From an uncultured Phaeodactylibacter sp. (GTDB lineage: Bacteria > Bacteroidota > Bacteroidia > Chitinophagales > Saprospiraceae), in assembly GCA_913057245.1 (NCBI GenBank), contig CAJXNH010000002.1, forward strand, positions 62,001-126,000: a stretch of DNA of 64,000 nucleotides, in the 5' to 3' direction. The notes below the pieces were generated by a model. That model worked only from the letters and a program-made list of their open reading frames with translations. It was not told the DNA's origin and did no database searches. Made by a program: the position numbers and the translations under genes. Shown here in pieces: positions 26,501 through 35,988 of this stretch; position 1 is the first letter of the stretch; each line of letters starts with the position of its first letter.

Positions 26501-29461
26501 ATGAATCTGTGGAAACTAAATCTATGGGTCATGGTATTGCTTTCCGGCATATCTGCTACCCGGGCCCAAACGGACACACCTGATCTACTGCTCTGTGAAG
26601 CAGACGAACTTCGGAGAGCCGGAGATTATGCCGATGCTTACATGACCTATGAGCGGGCTTACCTTGAGTACGAGTCAGTGTGTGATTATTACCATATGGC
26701 TTACGTGAAGACATGGGCAAGCGAAATGTCCTACAACGTCCCCTATTCATATAAAGTAAGCGATGCAGCCGTTTTCCAAGCCTATAGCATAATAGAAGAG
26801 CACCTGGCGTCGGTCAGGGACACGCTTTCGTTCTATCCGCTGACTTTAATGAATATGAGCCTCTATTTTGGGCATAAGAAGGACTTTGAGCGCAAATTGT
26901 CCTTTTGCCACAAGGCAAAGGATGCTGCTCTGCTCATCAATGGTTACAGCAGCCCTAATGCAGCAACGGCTTATAACAACCTGGGGGTCGCTTATGGCGG
27001 GAGAGGCAACTGGAATGAAGCACTGAACGCTCTGGATACAAGCCTGAGTATTTTAATGGAACTGGGGAGGCAGGCTGATATTTTTTATGCTAAAAACAAC
27101 ATAGCCCACAGCTATGCTGAGCTGGGAGATTTCGAAAGGGCTATTCTCACACAGGAGGAGGCAGTTGAAGCCGCTAATGAAGACCGAAACCTGGCTCGTG
27201 CCCTCAATAATCTTGGAGCACTTTATGTAGAAGTGGATGAATGGGAGACAGGTATCCTGCACCTGAAAAACGCACTGGCTATACGCCGCCGGTTGAGTGA
27301 CACCCTGACAGATAATATTTTTTCTACCCAACTTAATCTGATATGGGCTTACAGTGAGAGCGGGAAAGCCCGGCAAAGTGGAGCTTTACTTGATGAAGTT
27401 ATTGCCGAAGCGAATGCACTCACCCCCTCATTTGATCATTCTGCCTATCTGCAGATTGCCTACAATTACAAAGCCAGAAATGTATTAAAGTCGGGCCGTG
27501 CAGCCGAGGCCCTAAGCTGGGTCAGTAAAGCAGAGGAGGTCAGCTCATGGAGTGTGGAATCCTGGGCCGGGACCAAGCTGGTCAAAAGCAAAGTCCTTCA
27601 GGCGCTGGGGAGAACGGAAGATGCGCTTTGGGCTGTGCAGGAAGCTTACCGGGTGCTCGTACCGGGATATCAGCCTTCGGATTATTCAGATATTCCTAAT
27701 TGGCGTGCCATGGAGGCTATAGCTTATACACTGACGCTTTTCCCCCTACAGGCGGTATTGCTCGAGCAGAAAGCCAACGAAATGGCGGATGTTGAGTTAC
27801 AGCAAGTGGCACTGAGTACCTTGCAGGCGGCTGATTCAGCAGTAACTGCGTCCCGGCTGTCTTATCAGAGCCAAAAGTCTAAAGAACTGATGTCAACCAA
27901 CTCCAGGAGCCTGTACAATGCCCTCATTGGCATGCACTACCGGCTGTACCAAAAGACCAGGAATGAGTTGCACATTAACCGGGCCTTCCTGTACATGGAA
28001 AAGAACAAAGCCCTGTCGGTACTGGAAAACCTCAATGCCATGGAGGCGGCCCGCTTTTATGATATTCCGGCGCGGGTGGTTGAAGCAGAACGAAGCATTC
28101 GGGAAGATATCGCTTTTTATCAATTGAGCCTCACCACGCTGAGCGGTAGCTCATCCCCGGAGCAGATTGAGTACTGGAAGAGGGCACTTGATCGACTGAC
28201 CCAGGCACAGGACAGCCTTTTTGAGACCATCAGAGTCCAATATCCACGCTACTACAGAACCCGTATTGAAATGGTTATGCCAGACCTGGAAACGGTCAGG
28301 CAGGATGTTATGGATCCTGACGAGACAATGATCGAGTACTTCTATACGGAAAAGGAATTGTATGTCTTGATTGCGGATGCTGAAACCAGGCACTTTCTTA
28401 AGCTTAAGGCAGACGGCCTGGAAAAAGATATTCAGTATTTATACGATGCGCTGCGCAATAACGAAGATTGGGTAAGCGAAGCAAGCTTTAAGGTTTACCA
28501 ACAGGTATTTGAGCCCTTACAATCGTACATCAATGATGAAAAACTGGTTATAATTCCGGACGGTCCCCTGTTGTATATCCCGTTCGATCAATTTCTTATG
28601 AAGCCTCCCGGAGCTGAGCCCCATCAGTATCTGCTGGAGGCCTATCAAACAAGAAGACTGTTGTCTGGAAGTGCGGCACTGCTGTACAAAGGTGTTCAGC
28701 AGGAGGTTGGGATACGCTATGGCGTTACTGCTATGGCCCCGCTGTTTGATGGAAGTGAAGGAAGTGTAAGGGCAGGAGATCAATTTGGGCCTTTGCCCGG
28801 AGCGCAAAAAGAAGTCAGTATGCTGGATCAGCTTTTTCAGGGAACTTTCTTGACAGGCATAGATGCCACCGAGGAAACATTTAAGCAAAAATGCGCTGAG
28901 TCTGGCATTTTGCATCTGGCTACCCATACGGCTATCAACGATCAGTTCCCAAATGCCACGCACCTGTTGCTCAAAGGGACCGGCAAAGAAGATGGGAAAC
29001 TGAATATTTACGAAATTTACGGGCAGCATATCCCGGCACAACTGGGCTTTTTAAGCGGATGCAATACGGGGTTTGGAACGATACGGGCAGGGGAGGGGGC
29101 AATAAGCCTAGGGCACGCATTTGCTTATGCGGGCTGCCCAAATACAGTGATGACCTTATGGCCAATCAAAGATGACTGGGTACCTGATCTGGTCCGGGTG
29201 TTCTACGAAAAGCTTAGTGAAGGGCTGGGGAAAGCTAAGGCCCTGCGGGAGGCCAAAATCTACTGCCTGAAGGATGATGATCTGTTCGCCCACCCTTACT
29301 ATTGGAGCAGCTTTGTCTATAGCGGAGATCTTGCTCCTGTACAGCTTTCGGCTGTAGTGGCGCAGGGTTATCTGTGGGCGCTGGTCTCAGGGCTGTTCGC
29401 CATTGGTCTGTTTACAGGTATAGGGTGGTGGTACCGCAAACGGAAGAAAACCAGGTCATGA
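26501..29461 (+). CDS. TPR-CHAT caspase-like membrane protein
   Basis: 986 residues. A signal peptide (about 1-22) is followed by TPR repeats (about 27-460; clear units include AATAYNNLGVAYGGRGNWNEAL and ARALNNLGALYVEVDEWETG), a helical linker with coiled coil, and a CHAT domain (about 680-940). CHAT proteins are caspase-like cysteine peptidases; the expected dyad is present, His809 in HLATHTAIND and Cys854 in SGCNTG, with the following RAGEGAISLGHAFAYAG segment. A C-terminal membrane helix (about 956-976) ends in RKRKKTRS, so TPR and CHAT should face the periplasm. The 3' end overlaps by 6 bp the convergent gene for a TPR membrane protein paired with an ECF sigma factor. Confidence 0.88.
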   Translation: MNLWKLNLWVMVLLSGISATRAQTDTPDLLLCEADELRRAGDYADAYMTYERAYLEYESVCDYYHMAYVKTWASEMSYNVPYSYKVSDAAVFQAYSIIEEHLASVRDTLSFYPLTLMNMSLYFGHKKDFERKLSFCHKAKDAALLINGYSSPNAATAYNNLGVAYGGRGNWNEALNALDTSLSILMELGRQADIFYAKNNIAHSYAELGDFERAILTQEEAVEAANEDRNLARALNNLGALYVEVDEWETGILHLKNALAIRRRLSDTLTDNIFSTQLNLIWAYSESGKARQSGALLDEVIAEANALTPSFDHSAYLQIAYNYKARNVLKSGRAAEALSWVSKAEEVSSWSVESWAGTKLVKSKVLQALGRTEDALWAVQEAYRVLVPGYQPSDYSDIPNWRAMEAIAYTLTLFPLQAVLLEQKANEMADVELQQVALSTLQAADSAVTASRLSYQSQKSKELMSTNSRSLYNALIGMHYRLYQKTRNELHINRAFLYMEKNKALSVLENLNAMEAARFYDIPARVVEAERSIREDIAFYQLSLTTLSGSSSPEQIEYWKRALDRLTQAQDSLFETIRVQYPRYYRTRIEMVMPDLETVRQDVMDPDETMIEYFYTEKELYVLIADAETRHFLKLKADGLEKDIQYLYDALRNNEDWVSEASFKVYQQVFEPLQSYINDEKLVIIPDGPLLYIPFDQFLMKPPGAEPHQYLLEAYQTRRLLSGSAALLYKGVQQEVGIRYGVTAMAPLFDGSEGSVRAGDQFGPLPGAQKEVSMLDQLFQGTFLTGIDATEETFKQKCAESGILHLATHTAINDQFPNATHLLLKGTGKEDGKLNIYEIYGQHIPAQLGFLSGCNTGFGTIRAGEGAISLGHAFAYAGCPNTVMTLWPIKDDWVPDLVRVFYEKLSEGLGKAKALREAKIYCLKDDDLFAHPYYWSSFVYSGDLAPVQLSAVVAQGYLWALVSGLFAIGLFTGIGWWYRKRKKTRS

Positions 29462-30223
29462 CCCTGGCTGAAGCCCATAGTCAGCCAATATCTCAATAGC
29501 CTTCCTACCGTATCGGTCTTCCCGTTCGGTCAGAGGCTGTAGCAGCCGCAGCGCTTTATCATGCTGTTCCAGCCGGATATGCGCTAATGCCAAATAATAA
29601 GTTGCCGGTCGTTTGAGCGCAGCTATTGGCGGGTTGTTCCGGGTGTCTTCAAAAATAGAAATGGCAGGCTTCAGTTTGCCCTGTTCAAGAAGGGTAATCC
29701 CATAGAAAAAGCGGGCGGTGCGGTCCTGATGATCCGTTTGGCTGAGGTGAAGCTGGAATAATCCTTCGGCTTTGGCGTAGTCTCCTTCCGTATACGCCAG
29801 TACCGCTTTAGTTTCAATATCTTCGGTATGTTCCCCCTGCGTTCGTGTGCCCCGCTTGACATCATCATCTACATAACTGATAGCTGTGAAGTGCGCACGG
29901 TACATTTCCTCACCAGAAACAGAAGCGTCCTGGAAAAAGGCGAGATAGCCCACGCTGATGAGAATGGCAACGCTGGCGGCAGCGGCCATGATGAACCGCA
30001 TGGAAATGCGGCGCCCACCACTGGAAGAATGGAGCCCGAGTTGATTTTCCATTCGGGAAAAAATAAGCTCCGGATCCTCTTTTTGATAACGTACGCCTCC
30101 TAATGCGGCTTGAGAAAACGTATCATAGCCGGAAGGGTCTACATCAACTTTTCCGGTACGGTGAAAGCGCTTAAAATCTTCTCTGGTCAGGTTTTTTTTG
30201 CCCATTGGCTGTTCCCTTTTCAT
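29456..30223 (-). CDS. single-pass membrane protein with TPRs, putative anti-sigma factor
   Basis: 255 residues from the ATG at 30223, two bases after the sigma stop (TGAACATG); a GTG at 30229 overlapping that stop is an alternative. The N-terminal ~74 residues are basic/acidic and cytoplasmic, then one membrane helix (about 75-97, MRFIMAAAASVAILISVGYLAFF in two parts: RFIMAAAASVAILI and SVGYLAFF), then a periplasmic part with three TPR-like units (ETKAVLAYTEGDYAKAEGLF, ARFFYGITLLEQGKLKPAISIF, YYLALAHIRLEQHDKALRLL). Gene order and topology match membrane anti-sigma factors, but no known anti-sigma domain is recognised. It is convergent with the TPR-CHAT gene. Confidence 0.75.
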   Translation of the reverse strand: MKREQPMGKKNLTREDFKRFHRTGKVDVDPSGYDTFSQAALGGVRYQKEDPELIFSRMENQLGLHSSSGGRRISMRFIMAAAASVAILISVGYLAFFQDASVSGEEMYRAHFTAISYVDDDVKRGTRTQGEHTEDIETKAVLAYTEGDYAKAEGLFQLHLSQTDHQDRTARFFYGITLLEQGKLKPAISIFEDTRNNPPIAALKRPATYYLALAHIRLEQHDKALRLLQPLTEREDRYGRKAIEILADYGLQPGS

Positions 30224-30225
30224 GT

Positions 30226-30792
30226 TCACTTGGTTAACTGCAATCTGAGGTTTCGTTTCCCGTTTTGGAGGTGGCTTTTGACTTTGCTGAGTTCAAAGCC
30301 TTCTTCTTCGGCTATTTCTTCGTAGGACATACCCTGGAAGTAAAATGCGACGATACATCGGTTTTGTTCTTCTTTCAATTCATCAACGGCCTTTGAAAGC
30401 TTTTCCAATTCCGGAGTTCCATCATCAAGAGCTTCAAAAAGTGGAAATTCCATAAGCGCGGGGTCATTTTTTTCAGCAAGGACTTCAGCACGGTGCTTCA
30501 TTCGCAGCTTTAGTACCTTCAGGCTTTCTGTTTTGACGACTTTCATGAGCCAGGCAGAGAAATTATCAATAGCGTATTTTTGCAGGTTTTGTTTCAGTTT
30601 TGCCCATACTTCCATAGCAGCGTCCTCTGCATCCATTTGGTTTTTGAGAATGCTTAGCGCGAAATAGTAGACTTTGGATAAATAACGTTTGATTAGGTAG
30701 TTGAGTGCAACTTCGTCTCCTTTGTCTCTGAAAAGATCGATCAGTGCTTCGTCATCAAGTTTACTGTATTTGGGCCTTTTGAAGCGCCTCAT
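30226..30792 (-). CDS. ECF-type RNA polymerase sigma factor
   Basis: 188 residues. Sigma region 2 is visible as LNYLIKRYLSKVYYFALSIL and NQMDAEDAAMEVWAKLKQNL with the inserted FSAWLMKVVKTESLKVLK, and region 4 as CIVAFYFQGMSYEEIAEEEGFELSKVKSHLQNGKRNLR, a helix-turn-helix for the -35-like element. There is no region 1.1 or 3, as expected for extracytoplasmic-function factors. It overlaps or abuts the TPR membrane protein gene. Regulation is probably by that membrane partner, released by an envelope signal; its regulon is unknown. A -7 box lies 24 nt upstream. Confidence 0.9.
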   Translation of the reverse strand: MRRFKRPKYSKLDDEALIDLFRDKGDEVALNYLIKRYLSKVYYFALSILKNQMDAEDAAMEVWAKLKQNLQKYAIDNFSAWLMKVVKTESLKVLKLRMKHRAEVLAEKNDPALMEFPLFEALDDGTPELEKLSKAVDELKEEQNRCIVAFYFQGMSYEEIAEEEGFELSKVKSHLQNGKRNLRLQLTK

Positions 30793-30816
30793 AGTTGGTT
30801 AGAGTGGTTGTCTGAT

Positions 30817-30824
30817 CAAAAGTA
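30817..30824 (-). promoter_or_regulatory. candidate -7 promoter box of the ECF sigma gene
   Basis: Minus strand reads TACTTTTG, an exact TAnnTTTG match, 24 nt before the ATG and inside the 54-bp gap to the glycosyltransferase gene. Confidence 0.45.
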
Positions 30825-30846
30825 GTGAAATAAAATCAAAAACTTG

Positions 30847-32568
30847 TTAATCAGGTAGCCGCCGGAAAAAGACAAAACCATTTTTCTCTTCCAATAATTC
30901 CAAATTTGGATTGTTGCGGTAAGCTTCCGCTTTGTGCACTTTGGTTGCAATATATACCGGCTTGCTGATTGGGCCACTGAGCAGCTCTTCCCGACAGGCT
31001 TCGTCTTTAAAGCAGGCTTCTCCGCCTTGCTGAGGACGGGTGTAGAACAAGTGTACGTAGGATTTATAACCAGTGACCAGGTAATGCGCGTCTTCAGCAG
31101 CCCTTTCCTTGAAAAACTCCACCGCCGCACGCTGAGAATAGCCTTCAATGCGCTTGATGAAGAAAATAAGCGTAAGCATAACGAAAAGCCCCATGCCCCC
31201 AAAAAGCAGGGCAAAGGCGCGCTGCCGGCCCTTTCTCATCAAACGGCTGAAGAGGATCAGTAGTCCAAGCAGGAACAGCCCCGGAATGACTTCCCAGCCC
31301 GTCCAGTTGACCACAGCTTGCAGGTTGCCCTGAGCGAAGGGATCCTTAAACATTGGTGCGAGCACTTCGGCTTGCATTCCTACAAATGGCAGGGCGAGGG
31401 TCAGCAGGATGTAAAGCCCCCCAATACTGTACAGGAACCCCTTTATCCAGGGTTTAAATGCCACTTCTCCACTGATCAGCCCTTCAATGGTCAGTGCTGC
31501 CAGGTAGGTCAGCGGGAAGTAGCACATGGAGGAGTAGTGGACGATCTTGGACTTGACAATCGTGAACAGGATCAGCACCGTCCAGAACAAAAACTTCATC
31601 CATCTGCGGAAGTCAACCTGAAAGGCCTTGTCCTCCTCCGGTAGTTTGAAGAAGGCGCGCAGGGCAAAAACGGAAGCCGGGAAGCAGCCCAGCAGCAAAA
31701 CCACAAAATGATAACCCGGAAAGCCCCGGTGACCCGCGTCCGGCGTACTGAACAACCGGTATTGGTACACATTAAACTCAATCATAAACTCCGGTCCATT
31801 CTTCATCGTCTCCAGCCCGAACCAAATCAGGCTGACCAGCGTAGCGGAAAGCGTAAAGAACAAAAACTGTGGCACCTTAACATAAAATCGGAAGCGCTGG
31901 TAAACCCAATAGACGCCCATGGTCAGCACAGCGATTAGGTAGGCGACCGGACCTTTGGTCAGCATGCCCATCCCAATCCAGAGGCCTCCGAGGAAAAGGT
32001 ACCACCAAGGGCTTTTGGAAAGGGTAACCCCCTTGAAGCCATCCCGCTTCCAATAGGCAAGGATGAAGTAGTAGATACCAAGGAAAATGAACAGGTTAAA
32101 CCAGGGGTCGATAATGCCGGACTTGAAATATAAAAAAGGCAGCACGGAGCCGAAGTAAGCACCTGCCCAGATGAGGCCGAAGCGGGTGCCTTTGAGCCGT
32201 TGCCCAATCTGGAAGAGCAGGGGCAGTGTGATAATGCCACAAACCGCATTCGGGAAGCGGGCGGCAAATTCTCCCACCCCAAAAATCGCCATAGCCGCAG
32301 CCTGTAGCCACAGGAAAAAGGGCGGTTTTTGAAAAAACGGCTCAAAATTGACGTAAACCCTCGTGTATTCCCGGGTGATCAGCATCTCCCGGCTGATTTC
32401 TGCAAAGTTGACCTCGTCCCAGTCAAAAAGATGTACGCCGCCCAGAAAGGGCAGAAAAAACAAAGCCCCCAGCAGGGCAAAACCTATTGTGTAATTCCGG
32501 TTGTATGCTTGCTCCACAGCTTGCGTTTTTCGGTTGAGGTATACGCTTAACAAAGTGGTTTCCGACAA
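30847..32568 (-). CDS. GT39/ArnT-like membrane glycosyltransferase
   Basis: 573 residues with about 11-12 membrane helices. The first periplasmic loop carries DWDE (Asp49, Glu52), the acidic catalytic motif of the PMT/ArnT class, followed by REYTRVYVNFEPFFQKPPFFLWLQA, a classic GT39 region that binds a lipid-linked sugar donor. It would add a sugar or aminosugar to an envelope lipid or protein from polyprenyl-phosphate-sugar. The start is TTG at 32568: an in-frame TGA is found upstream with no ATG or GTG between; a GTG 17 codons in is another option. The C-terminal soluble tail is short. It is the gene upstream of the sigma operon but has its own frame of 54 bp distance. Confidence 0.85.
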   Translation of the reverse strand: MSETTLLSVYLNRKTQAVEQAYNRNYTIGFALLGALFFLPFLGGVHLFDWDEVNFAEISREMLITREYTRVYVNFEPFFQKPPFFLWLQAAAMAIFGVGEFAARFPNAVCGIITLPLLFQIGQRLKGTRFGLIWAGAYFGSVLPFLYFKSGIIDPWFNLFIFLGIYYFILAYWKRDGFKGVTLSKSPWWYLFLGGLWIGMGMLTKGPVAYLIAVLTMGVYWVYQRFRFYVKVPQFLFFTLSATLVSLIWFGLETMKNGPEFMIEFNVYQYRLFSTPDAGHRGFPGYHFVVLLLGCFPASVFALRAFFKLPEEDKAFQVDFRRWMKFLFWTVLILFTIVKSKIVHYSSMCYFPLTYLAALTIEGLISGEVAFKPWIKGFLYSIGGLYILLTLALPFVGMQAEVLAPMFKDPFAQGNLQAVVNWTGWEVIPGLFLLGLLILFSRLMRKGRQRAFALLFGGMGLFVMLTLIFFIKRIEGYSQRAAVEFFKERAAEDAHYLVTGYKSYVHLFYTRPQQGGEACFKDEACREELLSGPISKPVYIATKVHKAEAYRNNPNLELLEEKNGFVFFRRLPD

Positions 32569-32913
32569 CGCCCCGTGACGAAGCGCAGCTTGTCAGGGCA
32601 AGCGCAGACCACTTTCCAGCGTTTATGCCGACATCAAGTCGGATTGCCGTGGCAAACCAATTTATCGTCGGTATAGTTGGGTGATGGGGCGGGGTAAAGA
32701 TAAGCCATAGCCTTGGCTTGGTGCGCACCTGATACCCAAAATCGGGAATTGTCGGACGAACCGTCCGTTATTTCGGGCCGGCTGCTTTAGATCAGTTTTG
32801 GCCGATTTCAGGCTGCATTAAAATTTAGCTGACAAAAAACATCCTGCTTTTCGGGATTCCGGATGCCCCGAAGTTCTTAACTTGTGCAGCCAAACGGATA
32901 AAAAATCACTTAA
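32569..32913. other. 345-bp divergent intergenic region
   Basis: No coding sequence is supported. It holds CGGACG-aac-CGTCCG (32753-32767), AAGCCA/TGGCTT arms near 32702-32720 and an imperfect CTTTTCGGG/CCCCGAAG hairpin near 32849-32875. It should contain the promoters of the glycosyltransferase and of the PUL regulator, but no clear TAnnTTTG box is seen. Confidence 0.5.
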
Positions 32914-35700
32914 GTGCGACGACTGCTGCCTATCCTTTTGCTTATGTACTGTGCCTCGCTCCCGGGGCAGGAGCAGCCTCCTGTCAACGCTTTTGAGCCG
33001 GACGTGTACGATGCCGGTAATCAAAACTGGATGCTGAGCCAGAGCGAACGGCAGTTTATCTATGTGGCCAATAACAAAGGGCTATTGGAGTACAACGGCA
33101 TGCAGTGGACGCTTTTCCCCTCGCCCAACGAAACGATCATCCGTGCGGTAAAAGTAGCGGAGGGTAAGGTGTATACTGGCTGTTATCAGGAATTTGGCGT
33201 TTGGGCCCCCAATGCCTACGGGAGGCTGGAGTATAAATCTCTTTCCCAACCGGTCGCTGATCAGATGGTCGCCGATGAGCATTTTTGGAATATCCTGCTT
33301 CACGAAGACCAACTTATTTTTCAGTCGCTTGATCAGTTGTTTATCTACGACCTGCAATCGGAGGAGATTGAGGTATTCACCCCTGACAACGGTGTTGACA
33401 AGCTTTTCGAGGTCCGGGAGGACCTGATTTTTTCCGACGCCCGGGCGATGCTATATCGTTTGGAAGGAGGAGAAGCCCTGCCTTTACTACGAGCGGCTCT
33501 GCCCTCCAGGATTATCTATGCCTGGGATGCACAGGATGGCATCGGTGTGGTCACGGACCGGCATGGCAGGTGGCTGGTCCGGCCGGATGGTACTGCTGAA
33601 AAAATACAGGACCCTACCCGGATGCAAAACACCCGGGTGTACAGCGCCCTCCGGCTGGAAAACGGGCAGCTTGCACTGGGTACCATTTCCAACGGTATAT
33701 TTATCTTGAATGCGGCAGGGGAAGTGGACTATCAAATCATTCAGACCGATGGTCTGACTAATAACACCGTGCTCTCGCTTTACGAGGATACTTCCAACAA
33801 CCTCTGGGCCGGGACCGATAACGGGATCAGTTGCGTGAACCTGGGCTCTCCCTTTCGAAAATATACCGATCAAAATGGGGTGTTAGGTACGGTCTACACT
33901 GCAGTGGAGCACAATGGCCGCCTCTATTTTGGTACGAATCAGGGTTTGTTTACTCAATTGGCCGGGCGCACTGAGTTTGCGCTGGTGGAAGGTACTACCG
34001 GGCAGGTGTGGTCGCTTTTCCAACATGGGGGTACGTTATTTTGCGGGCATGATCAGGGCACGTTCATCATTGATGGGCTGAGCGCCAAACAGGTCTTCGG
34101 GGAAAGCGGTACCTGGCAGTTCGTGAGCGTGCCGGGCAGGCCTGACCTCATTATGCAAGGGAATTACTATGGACTGTCTATTTTGGAGCAATCACAGGAG
34201 GGATGGTCGTTTAGAAATAAAGTGGAAGGGTTTAACTTGTCCAGCCGGTTTATCGCACTCCGGGAGGAACAGGAAGCTTACATCAGCCATGAGTACAAAG
34301 GCGTCTTTGGCCTAATGCTGGATAAGGATTACCGTCAGGTAGTTGCCCGGATGGACTATCCGGAGCCTGTTAAAGGTAAGAATGCAGGGCTGGCGGCTTT
34401 TGACGACAAGGTATTCTACTATTCCCGGGAAGGGCTTTTCGTGCTGAAGGGCTTTGAGTCAGGATTCGAACGCCATGAGGCCCTAAGCAGGGAATTGGCC
34501 GGGGAGGCTTTTGAATCTGGCAAAATGTCGGTTGACCCGGAAGGGCGTTTGTGGTTCTTTACCAACAATGAGCTCATCTATTACACGAAAGGGACGTTGT
34601 CTGAAGATTGGGAGTTGCGCTCTGTACCGGTGCAAGCCGACCTGATCAATGCCATGTCCGGCTATGAAAACATCACCTGGTTGAAGCCGGACTACTATCT
34701 TATTGGCACGGCAGATGGTTATCTGGTATTCAATTTTGAAGACTTGCCGGTGCTGGATCATCAGATGTACATCACCCATGTGCTAAGCTACAAAGTCGAT
34801 CGCCTGGAACGGCCACTGCCGGTCGATGACAGCCCAAGGGTGCCTTTTTCTTACAATAATTTGTCCTTTGAGTTTGCGGTGCCCACTTACAGCCGATACT
34901 TCGTACCTGAGTTTCAATACCGTTTGCTGGGGCTGTATGATTCCTGGAACGAATGGTCTCATGACGCCACTTTGTCGTTCCGGAACTTGCCTTTTGGGCA
35001 CTACACGCTTGAAATCCGGTCTCGGATCGGACAGCAGCATAGCAGCAATGTCCTAACCTATGAATTTGTAATTAACCGGCCCTGGTATTGGTCGGTAGTA
35101 GCAATTGTGATCTATATTGTGATTGGGCTTATACTGATTTACATTACCCACCGAGCTTATACAAGGTACTATCAAAGACAAAAGGAAGAATTGCAAGCCG
35201 AAAATCAATTGCGTCTTGATGCACAGCAAAAACAAGCCGAACTGGAGCTGGTTCGCGTACGCAACGAGCAACTTCAACAGGATATCGATAGTAAAAACCG
35301 GGAACTCGCCATTTCCACTATGAGCCTGGTTAAGAAGAATGAGTTGTTACACCAAATCAAAGATACCCTGAAGCAGGAAGGCGCTCCGGATGCCAATATC
35401 CAACGGGTAATCCGTACGATTGACAAAAACACGGATGAGGCTGAAACCTGGAATTTTTTCAAAGAGGCTTTCGAGAATGCGGATCAGGAGTTCTTCAAGA
35501 AAGTACAGGACAAGCACCCCAAGCTTACCCACAACGATCTTAAGCTGTGCGCCTACCTGCGCCTCAATTTGTCTTCTAAAGAGATCGCTCCCCTCCTCAA
35601 TATCTCTGTACGCAGTGTGGAAGTGAAACGCTATCGTCTGCGCAAAAAGATGGAGCTGGAGCACGATGAAGGTCTGGTGGAATACATTCTCAGCATCTAA
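32914..35700 (+). CDS. membrane-anchored PUL regulator: Reg_prop/Y_Y_Y sensor with LuxR-type HTH
   Basis: 928 residues. The start is GTG at 32914; a TAA stands immediately before it in frame and the next ATG (codon 11) would destroy the signal peptide. Periplasmic part: two-component-regulator-propeller repeats (for example TNNTVLSLYEDTSNNLWAGTDNGI near 285-310), then a Y_Y_Y domain (about 645-720, FQYRLLGLYDSWNEWS). One membrane helix (about 725-750) and a coiled coil follow, ending in a LuxR-type helix-turn-helix (KLTHNDLKLCAYLRLNLSSKEIAPLLNISVRSVEVKRYRLRKK, about 867-910, in pieces). There is no histidine kinase domain, so it is a one-component transmembrane regulator, probably sensing the glycan handled by the adjacent SusC/SusD operon. 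Confidence 0.88.
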   Translation: MRRLLPILLLMYCASLPGQEQPPVNAFEPDVYDAGNQNWMLSQSERQFIYVANNKGLLEYNGMQWTLFPSPNETIIRAVKVAEGKVYTGCYQEFGVWAPNAYGRLEYKSLSQPVADQMVADEHFWNILLHEDQLIFQSLDQLFIYDLQSEEIEVFTPDNGVDKLFEVREDLIFSDARAMLYRLEGGEALPLLRAALPSRIIYAWDAQDGIGVVTDRHGRWLVRPDGTAEKIQDPTRMQNTRVYSALRLENGQLALGTISNGIFILNAAGEVDYQIIQTDGLTNNTVLSLYEDTSNNLWAGTDNGISCVNLGSPFRKYTDQNGVLGTVYTAVEHNGRLYFGTNQGLFTQLAGRTEFALVEGTTGQVWSLFQHGGTLFCGHDQGTFIIDGLSAKQVFGESGTWQFVSVPGRPDLIMQGNYYGLSILEQSQEGWSFRNKVEGFNLSSRFIALREEQEAYISHEYKGVFGLMLDKDYRQVVARMDYPEPVKGKNAGLAAFDDKVFYYSREGLFVLKGFESGFERHEALSRELAGEAFESGKMSVDPEGRLWFFTNNELIYYTKGTLSEDWELRSVPVQADLINAMSGYENITWLKPDYYLIGTADGYLVFNFEDLPVLDHQMYITHVLSYKVDRLERPLPVDDSPRVPFSYNNLSFEFAVPTYSRYFVPEFQYRLLGLYDSWNEWSHDATLSFRNLPFGHYTLEIRSRIGQQHSSNVLTYEFVINRPWYWSVVAIVIYIVIGLILIYITHRAYTRYYQRQKEELQAENQLRLDAQQKQAELELVRVRNEQLQQDIDSKNRELAISTMSLVKKNELLHQIKDTLKQEGAPDANIQRVIRTIDKNTDEAETWNFFKEAFENADQEFFKKVQDKHPKLTHNDLKLCAYLRLNLSSKEIAPLLNISVRSVEVKRYRLRKKMELEHDEGLVEYILSI

Positions 35701-35924
35701 AGCCCACCTCAACAAGGCCGGAATTTACCACAACATTACCTATACAAAACCGATATACAACCGGTTTTACAGGGATAAACCTTTTTCGTCTAACCCGCTT
35801 CAGATGTAGTAGATTCCATGTGGTTCCAACTTTTTAGAGCCCGTACAGGCATTGAGGAAAAAATAATTTGGTGTTGTATGCTTTTTGTTGTGGTCTCTTT
35901 TTTTTCAGCCACCTATACATATCC

Positions 35925-35932
35925 TAGTTTTG
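35925..35932 (+). promoter_or_regulatory. possible -7 box upstream of susC
   Basis: TAGTTTTG matches TAnnTTTG, 56 nt before the susC ATG. No TTG occurs about 20 nt upstream (the region is T-rich), as might be expected of an activator-dependent promoter. The rest of 35701-35988 shows nothing else recognisable. Confidence 0.3.
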
Positions 35933-35988
35933 ATGAGAATCAACAAGTCCTGCCCTGGCTTTGATGCAGGAAGGAAAAAACTAGTGAT

